Assembly (NCBI RefSeq): GCF_033473495.1
Contig: NC_088943.1
Span: forward strand, 1,468,001-1,532,000
Direction of reading: 5' to 3'
Source: Cercospora beticola
Taxonomy: Eukaryota; Ascomycota; Dothideomycetes; Mycosphaerellales; Mycosphaerellaceae
Length of the DNA stretch: 64,000 nucleotides
Shown piece after piece: positions 58,667-64,000 of this stretch. The notes under the pieces are model-generated. The model saw only the letters and a list, made by a program, of their open reading frames with translations, did not search any database and was not told the DNA's origin. Positions within the stretch are counted from its first letter, which is position 1. Every line of letters begins with the position of its first letter. Both the position numbers and the translations under genes were made by a program.

Positions 58667-59050
58667 ATGCAAACCCAAGACGAGTTCCTCTCAAACCCTG
58701 GCCTGGTGCCACAACAGCATACTGTCAACAGAGACTGCATGATTTGTCACGAAGAATTGATCAACCCTGTTACTACGAGCTCTTGTGAGTGTCGTGTACA
58801 ATACTGCCGAGAGTGTATTATGGCATGGTTCAAGTCGAGCAATAAGTGCGCGACTTGTTCCACGAGGCTATACTACTTGAAGCCCGATCACGATGAGGAG
58901 GAGTACATCTACAACGAACATGAAGACGAGAACCAGGGATATCGTGAGAGCTACCTCTTCGAGGTCGAGGCCAAATTCACATGCAACGCCCTCCAGCTCA
59001 TGATCCTGTTCTCTGTCCTCCTTTTCCTGTTCGTCATCTCCTGGCAGTGA
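58667..59050 (+). CDS. RING-array gene 1: C4C4 RING protein with C-terminal membrane anchor
   Basis: 127 residues. N-terminal MQTQDEFLSNPGLVPQ, then eight Cys in the order CMIC-X12-C-X-C-X4-C-X2-C-X10-C-X2-C (residues ~25-62). Cys replaces the usual RING His, as in C4C4 fingers such as CNOT4. An acidic linker follows (DEEEYIYNEHEDENQ). The last ~20 residues form one hydrophobic helix, so it is probably tail-anchored. It could act as a ubiquitin E3 ligase; activity is inferred only. The start is fixed by paralogue alignment. Confidence 0.82.
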   Translation: MQTQDEFLSNPGLVPQQHTVNRDCMICHEELINPVTTSSCECRVQYCRECIMAWFKSSNKCATCSTRLYYLKPDHDEEEYIYNEHEDENQGYRESYLFEVEAKFTCNALQLMILFSVLLFLFVISWQ

Positions 59051-59302
59051 CGCCACCACGACTCGAGGCTTGCCAAAAGACTTTGTCGGCCACCTTCTAG
59101 TCGGCACTAACATCTACCACAACGAGCAACATTTACATTATCTGCGTTCTACTAATGTCGGACAAAGGTTGCAAGCAACTATGCCTTTGTCTCTACAGCT
59201 CCTTCCACGATGCGTGCGATCTATAAGATCTACAGCGAACGGCCATTCGAAACCCGTCTTCAGAAACTCCAAGCCTACCAACACAGAAAAAGCAGCCTCA
59301 CT

Positions 59303-59686
59303 ATGCCAACACGAGACCAATTCCTTGCAAACCCTGGCCTGGTGCCACAAGACGGAGAACACGACTGCATGATCTGCTATGATACTGCTGTCGAACCCGT
59401 AACCACAAGCGGGTGCAGTTGTCGCGTTGTGTGCTGCCGCGAGTGCATTCTATCATGGTTCGAATCTTCGAATAAATGCTTGATTTGTGATTTCCGGTAC
59501 TACGAAATGGCAAATGAGAACGAGCTGACGTTTTGGCAATTTCTCGAGGCACTCTGGAACGCGGTGATGATGCTGATGCAGCTCTATTGCATACTCGTTT
59601 ACTGTTTCAGGTACTGGACGGAGACGCCGCCACAGCCACGATTTAGAAGAGATCCGAGAATGAGGTACGTTCGGTATGTACGATAG
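59303..59686 (+). CDS. RING-array gene 2: C4C4 RING protein with membrane segment
   Basis: 127 residues beginning MPTRDQFLANPGLVPQDGEH. The finger has CMIC...CSC...CCREC...CLIC with the same spacing as gene 1. A hydrophobic segment (LEALWNAVMMLMQLYCILVYCF) lies at ~85-107 and a basic tail follows (RFRRDPRMRYVRYVR). An upstream in-frame ATG at 59210 exists, but the paralogues begin at MPTRD. It is closest to gene 3, with which it also shares upstream sequence. Confidence 0.82.
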   Translation: MPTRDQFLANPGLVPQDGEHDCMICYDTAVEPVTTSGCSCRVVCCRECILSWFESSNKCLICDFRYYEMANENELTFWQFLEALWNAVMMLMQLYCILVYCFRYWTETPPQPRFRRDPRMRYVRYVR

Positions 59687-59957
59687 AAAGCCGAAAAATC
59701 AATTACGACATAGGACCAGGTTCCATGGTGGCTCTCCATATTGCCTCTTCTTTCAGATCCAATCACTTTGTCTTACAAGACTTTCACGCACTGATTCAAC
59801 ATTCACGTTGTTTATTGTTCCTGCACAAAGAGAAACGAACAATGCCTTTGTCTCTATGTCTTCTTGCTCAAGGGTATGCGAGATATAAGTTCACAGCCCA
59901 TCTCCATCTGCATCCCCTGCTTCTATCACACCCAATCCTACTGAGACAGAAAGCAGC

Positions 59958-60386
59958 ATGCCAACGCGTGACGAATTCCTTGCTAACCCCGGCCTGGTGC
60001 CGCAAGACGGTGAGTCGCAGTGCATGATCTGCCATGAGACCGCTGTCGAACCTGTAATGACAAGCGGCTGCGAATGTCGTGTTGTATACTGCCGCGAGTG
60101 TATTCTTGAATGGTTCCGATCAGGCAGTGGCAAGTGTCCGACCTGCATCGTCCAGCACTTCACCATCCCAGGAACTGAGGATAGTGAAGACAGCGAGGAC
60201 GATGACAGTTCCGATGAGGATTACGACCCCGGCTACACTCGCTTGTACGATGAAGACGAAGAATATGAAGACGATGGTGAGGACGAGTCTTCCATCGAGG
60301 ATGAACCGCGTCATGCGTCCTCGGTGGAATACATGAGATGGATGGAGATCGCGTCGTCTCAGTGGGCGTCCTGGCATCAGTCTTAG
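59958..60386 (+). CDS. RING-array gene 3: C4C4 RING protein with acidic tail
   Basis: 142 residues: MPTRDEFLANPGLVPQDGES, the eight-Cys finger (CMIC...CEC...YCREC...CPTC, with 11 not 10 residues before the last pair), then a long Asp/Glu/Ser tail. There is no membrane segment, unlike genes 1 and 2, so it is likely soluble. Confidence 0.82.
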   Translation: MPTRDEFLANPGLVPQDGESQCMICHETAVEPVMTSGCECRVVYCRECILEWFRSGSGKCPTCIVQHFTIPGTEDSEDSEDDDSSDEDYDPGYTRLYDEDEEYEDDGEDESSIEDEPRHASSVEYMRWMEIASSQWASWHQS

Positions 60387-60938
60387 TAGCAGCCCTAGGG
60401 AAATGAAAGGGAGTGGCGGGTCCTCGTCCCGATACTTCGAGCAGCAGAGGAGCGAACTGGCGTTGTGATTCCATAATGATTAGACATTTCCAGCGCACGA
60501 AGAAGGAGAGGCTCGAGGCGGCGAGGTCCTGCATATTGTAGGAAGCACCGTCGATAGATATCTGCAATGATGCCATGATACCCCACGACGTTTTGCTATT
60601 TTGAATTTTACTTTTCTCATTCTGCCAAATTCTTCCATTGAGAATGTCCAATGCACGTCAGCCCACTGTAATGAATCTCCAAGCAAATCGCTATCTGGAG
60701 TGCGACGTTCTACCAAGCACGTTTTCATCTACTCGGTTCAAAGACGAATAGCACATTCCTCCTCAGGACAGACAAGAACACTAGGGTGCTATTACGCGAT
60801 GAACGCCTCGAAGTCCTAATGGCTAGAAGCATTGGGAAAAAAAGATCGGAAGGTTATGCTTTTGATTTTGGAAGCGTTCGAAATCTATATCAGCTAGTGA
60901 TGAAGGGATGCAGCCACCATTAGCCCCTGACGATACGC
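60387..60938. other. Region between convergent RING genes 3 and 4
   Basis: 552 bases; 3' UTRs of both genes. Nothing else seen. Confidence 0.55.
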
Positions 60939-62525
60939 CTAGTTCCACCAGTCGGCTTCCTGGTCTAGGTATTGGCTGTACAAATAGACGCGTTTCGCCT
61001 GTTCAACCATGTGCTCGATAACATCGAGCATGTACCGCTGCACGATACTAGGGGTTTCCAGCTGCCTTTGCTCCTGATGAGCTTGATACATCTCCCTGAA
61101 TATCGGCGAGACATCTTTCAGCTCGTTGACAGCGCGATCGATGAGTTCGTGGCGCGCTTCATCTGGGGTCATCGCATTGCGGCTATCGAGTGATATAACC
61201 ACTCTTCCAAGAGACTGTACCACGGCGTGGAACTCCTTGTGGATTTGTCTGCCGAACCAGTCGAATCGCTCTCTGAGAGATGTGTTGGCGTGAACCTCCT
61301 CCTGACCGTCTCTGCTTGCCCAGTCGAAAACCTCTCTGTGGAAGGTGTTGGCGTGGACCAGGAGTGCGTCGATCAAGGGAGGCGCGTCGAACAAAGCTAA
61401 TCTCTCGACTATGACAGGAGGAGAGAGGCGTGTGTGGCCGTCGCGTTCGTCATCCTCTTCTTCGTCGTAATCTCGAATTTCGCTGAGGTCCCTTGCTCTT
61501 ACGATATCGTTTTCTGGGTCCCTCGTCGCGGAGTTCAGAAGATAGACATGTCGACATTCCTCGAAATGGTCTATTACGGTCTCCTCGACAGTGACTGGAA
61601 GGCCAAAGGTGAGATACGGTGGCGGATAGTCACCTTCCAGCGATGGAGCATCTTCCATGCTCTGGTCCTGATGGCTGTCTCTATCGTGTTCGTCGTCGCT
61701 TTCATTGTCAACGAAGTGGTAGACGCGCTCTGCTGCTATTGCTACCTGCTCCACGATGTAAAGCACGTATCTCTGCAGAGGATTTGGATCAAGCATCCTC
61801 CCCTGTGCCTCGATGACGTTGTACAATTCCTGGAACACGGGGGATTCGTGTCTCAAGTCATCCAGCACTTCTTGCAAGAGCAGTTGATGGCATTCTTCGA
61901 ATGTCATGCCCTGCTCGTGGAAATCCAGGATCATCTGGCCAACCGTTCGAACCAGGAGGAAGAAGTCGTTCTCATCTGCTCCTTGTGAGCCTTCCAGGGC
62001 GTCTGCCAGCTGTTCCTCGTAGAAAGTGTTGGCGGCAGCTAGGAGGAAATCGATCAAAAGGTACGCATCGATCCAAGCCTGTCTTGTCATGCTCTCGTCC
62101 GTGGAGTCGTACTCGTCGTCAAAGAAACGAAAGTCGTGGATGTGTTGCAGTTCGGCCTGCTCATCCTCTGGAGTGTCCATGTCTCCCATCTCGTCGAGGT
62201 CAAGCAGATATATTACTTCATCTCCCTCGCCATTTGGGGCGAATCTTCGGACCGTAGCGTTAATTCCAAAGGTTGGGGGCGCAAGCGGTCCCTCAACATT
62301 GTTGGGATCATTTTCACTCATGTAGGCCACACGACAGGTCGGACAATTCGAGCCATATTCGAACCAGCTCAGGACACACTTCCGGCAGTACAGAACGCGA
62401 CATTCGCAGCCGCTCGTCAACACCGGGTTGGTAGCTTCGTCGTAGCAGATTGCACAGATGGTGCCTGCTTCCGTAATTTGTGGCACCAGGCCAGGGCTTG
62501 CAAGGAACTCGTCTCGTGTAGGCAT
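60939..62525 (-). CDS. RING-array gene 4: C4C4 RING protein with duplicated helical C-terminal region
   Basis: 528 residues, one exon. MPTRDEFLASPGLVPQ, then CAIC...CEC...YCRKC...CPTC, then two related ~200-residue units. Matching pairs are PTFGINATV/LTFGLPVTV, IYLLD/VYLLN, LIDFLLAAANTFYEE/LIDALLVHANTFHRE, HESPVFQELYNVIEAQGR/DVSPIFREMYQAHQEQRQ and LQRYVLYIVEQVAIAAERVYHF/VQRYMLDVIEHMVEQAKRVYLY. Each unit looks all-helical apart from its start. An acidic spacer (NESDDEHDRDSHQDQSMED) separates them. Four times longer than genes 1-3. Role unknown; E3 activity inferred from the RING. Confidence 0.85.
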   Translation of the reverse strand: MPTRDEFLASPGLVPQITEAGTICAICYDEATNPVLTSGCECRVLYCRKCVLSWFEYGSNCPTCRVAYMSENDPNNVEGPLAPPTFGINATVRRFAPNGEGDEVIYLLDLDEMGDMDTPEDEQAELQHIHDFRFFDDEYDSTDESMTRQAWIDAYLLIDFLLAAANTFYEEQLADALEGSQGADENDFFLLVRTVGQMILDFHEQGMTFEECHQLLLQEVLDDLRHESPVFQELYNVIEAQGRMLDPNPLQRYVLYIVEQVAIAAERVYHFVDNESDDEHDRDSHQDQSMEDAPSLEGDYPPPYLTFGLPVTVEETVIDHFEECRHVYLLNSATRDPENDIVRARDLSEIRDYDEEEDDERDGHTRLSPPVIVERLALFDAPPLIDALLVHANTFHREVFDWASRDGQEEVHANTSLRERFDWFGRQIHKEFHAVVQSLGRVVISLDSRNAMTPDEARHELIDRAVNELKDVSPIFREMYQAHQEQRQLETPSIVQRYMLDVIEHMVEQAKRVYLYSQYLDQEADWWN

Positions 62526-63431
62526 CTTGTACTTGGTTCTTCTCTGTGTTTGGGTTTGAAGAGAAACCTGGATCGAGATGGTGATCTGGTGCTACTCTTA
62601 TACTCGAGGGAGGAAGATGCAAAGACAAAGACATTGTCCTGGTTTTGGCAGTTTCCTTCGGTGTAGTGATTCGGCCAGTAGACAAAGGCTTTGAAGCCAA
62701 TAGACAACGTCCATATCGTATCAGTACGTCTAGCTCTTTGAGTGAAAGTAACTCGATGCAGGGAGTGAACAGACACGTGGAGTGCCCAAAAGTCGAGAAG
62801 TGTCGCCCAATATGTTTCTCATAGTGTATAGCGCCGCAAAGACTTGTGTAATCGTGCGTATAAAAATTGAATGGTGCATACCAATGCATTGATTGTTGTA
62901 GGTCTTGTAGACGTGAACGATCGAAGAACGAAAGCGTAAAAAGAGTGCCCTGACAATATATTCAGGAGGAAACAAAGAGCGATCATGGTTTGGAGTATAG
63001 CCCCTGTCTGAATTGCTCGACGCCTCAGTGTCTGAGATTCATCTCCCAAGAGACAGACCTGTAGCTGCCGCACGTCGGTATTCCAAGGCAGTAGCGTTTG
63101 TACTTGCTGCCCGTGCTTCGCAAGAGGAACCAGACTACTTCCAAGGAAAGAACGACACTGCCATCACCATCATCAGTAAGAGTGACGAGCAGGAGTACGC
63201 ACCTGACTTGAGAATTAGTTTGAGATCTTCACACGTCGATATGGTATTCACTCCGTGCCTGTTCACCTGGCTTGCACTCAAGGTATCTTAGCAGCGACTC
63301 AAAGCAAAAATGTTCTTTCTCACCACAACCTTTCCCCCAAAGATAGAAGATCTCCGAATCGCAACAACACATCGCTATCACAATCCTTCTCAAGACCACG
63401 CACGACCATCACGACAGACAGCACCACAAAC
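62526..63431. promoter_or_regulatory. Divergent region between RING genes 4 and 5
   Basis: 906 bases between opposite start codons; promoters of both genes should be here. Frames in it are short and overlap without domain content. Confidence 0.5.
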
Positions 63432-64000
63432 ATGCCAACACGCGACGAACTATTTGCTGGCTTCGTGCCACTACACACAGCAGTCCGAGAGTGTATGATC
63501 TGCCAGCAGGAACCTCCAATTAACCCTGTAACAACACAGTTCTGTCGATGTCGCGTGGTATACTGCAGCGACTGCCTTCTCCGCTGGTTCGAGAGATCGA
63601 ATAAATGTTGCACTTGTCCTACTGTGTACTACGTCAAAGAGAGTGACAGTGAAGACAGTGCCAGTGGAGAAAGTGACAGTGAAGTCAGCGAGAACGAAGA
63701 TAGCGAGGACGAAGATGGCGAGAACGAAGACCAAGAAGACCAAGAAGACCAAGAAGACGAAGATCCAGCAGAGAACGGACCAGGACCTTTCGAACTCCCA
63801 GTGACGATCAAAGAAATCCCCCGCCCGAGTGGTGGACCCCCATTCAAATTGTACCTCCTCAACTCCATAACAGGCGCAGCGGAGCGCATTGAAGCTTTAG
63901 ATACTATCATCCGATTCCGCGCCTTCCCGGGAGCTCGTACGGGTGGAGTAAACGACCAAGCATCGCAGCCATCAGCCTCCATTGAAGCATACCTCATGAT
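63432..64000 (+). CDS. RING-array gene 5: C4C4 RING protein, 3' end outside window
   Basis: At least 189 residues. MPTRDELFAGFVPLHTAVRE, then CMIC-X13-C-X-C-X4-C-X2-C-X10-C-X2-C, then an acidic tandem-like run (repeated DQE units at ~63725-63760). Then comes a segment (FELPVTIKEI...PFKLYLLNSITG) that resembles the start of the repeat unit of gene 4. It is probably a paralogue of the long type, cut by the window edge. Confidence 0.8.
   Translation, partial: MPTRDELFAGFVPLHTAVRECMICQQEPPINPVTTQFCRCRVVYCSDCLLRWFERSNKCCTCPTVYYVKESDSEDSASGESDSEVSENEDSEDEDGENEDQEDQEDQEDEDPAENGPGPFELPVTIKEIPRPSGGPPFKLYLLNSITGAAERIEALDTIIRFRAFPGARTGGVNDQASQPSASIEAYLM

Overview
The window is nuclear DNA of a filamentous ascomycete. 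The evidence is: short 50-64 base GT-AG introns, compact genes on both strands, fungal families (DGA1, MND1, arrestin-like, MFS sugar permeases, fungal-type Rho GEF), and a repeat island whose CpA/TpG dinucleotides have been almost wiped out, the mark of repeat-induced point mutation (RIP). A dothideomycete is the most likely source, but that is inference from gene style and element type.

Layout. 1-30.1 kb is ordinary gene space: a partial Lys-rich/acidic nuclear-type protein (-), a 1,860-residue DH-BAR-SH3 Rho GEF (-), a family-16 methyltransferase (-), a small 2EXR/F-box-like tail-anchored protein (-), an STK19 homologue (-), DGAT2/Dga1 (+), an MFS permease (-), an arrestin-like protein (-), a CSA/Rad28 WD40 protein (+), an MFS sugar transporter (+), Mnd1 (+), aspartyl aminopeptidase (-) and a MYND-finger protein (-). 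30.7-33.8 kb holds a decaying gene with in-frame stops and frame breaks.

34.3-56.7 kb is the most striking part. A GH13 alpha-glucosidase (-) and an alpha-glucoside MFS permease (+) point away from each other like a MAL gene pair. Their shared promoter region, about 1.2 kb originally, is split by a 17.7 kb nest of transposons. The outermost is a pogo/Fot1-type DNA transposon with intact 40-base inverted ends and TA target duplication. Inside it lie an LTR element with 133-base ends (C), a Ty3/gypsy element (A, minus strand), a 680-base terminal-repeat miniature element (TRIM), and a chromodomain-bearing Ty3/gypsy element (B, plus strand). All the interiors are RIP-saturated; the terminal ~65-115 bases of the pogo element are not. 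I assigned domains by reading through RIP-type stops and recognising the gag knuckle, protease, RT, RNase H, integrase and transposase signatures.

57-64 kb contains a nitronate monooxygenase and then a cluster of five paralogous C4C4 RING-finger genes sharing a PGLVPQ-type N-terminus. One carries an internally duplicated helical C-terminal region; the last runs off the window.

Best candidates for something undescribed: the RING array, the split MAL pair, the antisense coding relics in both gypsy elements, and the TRIM with a tRNA-like interior.
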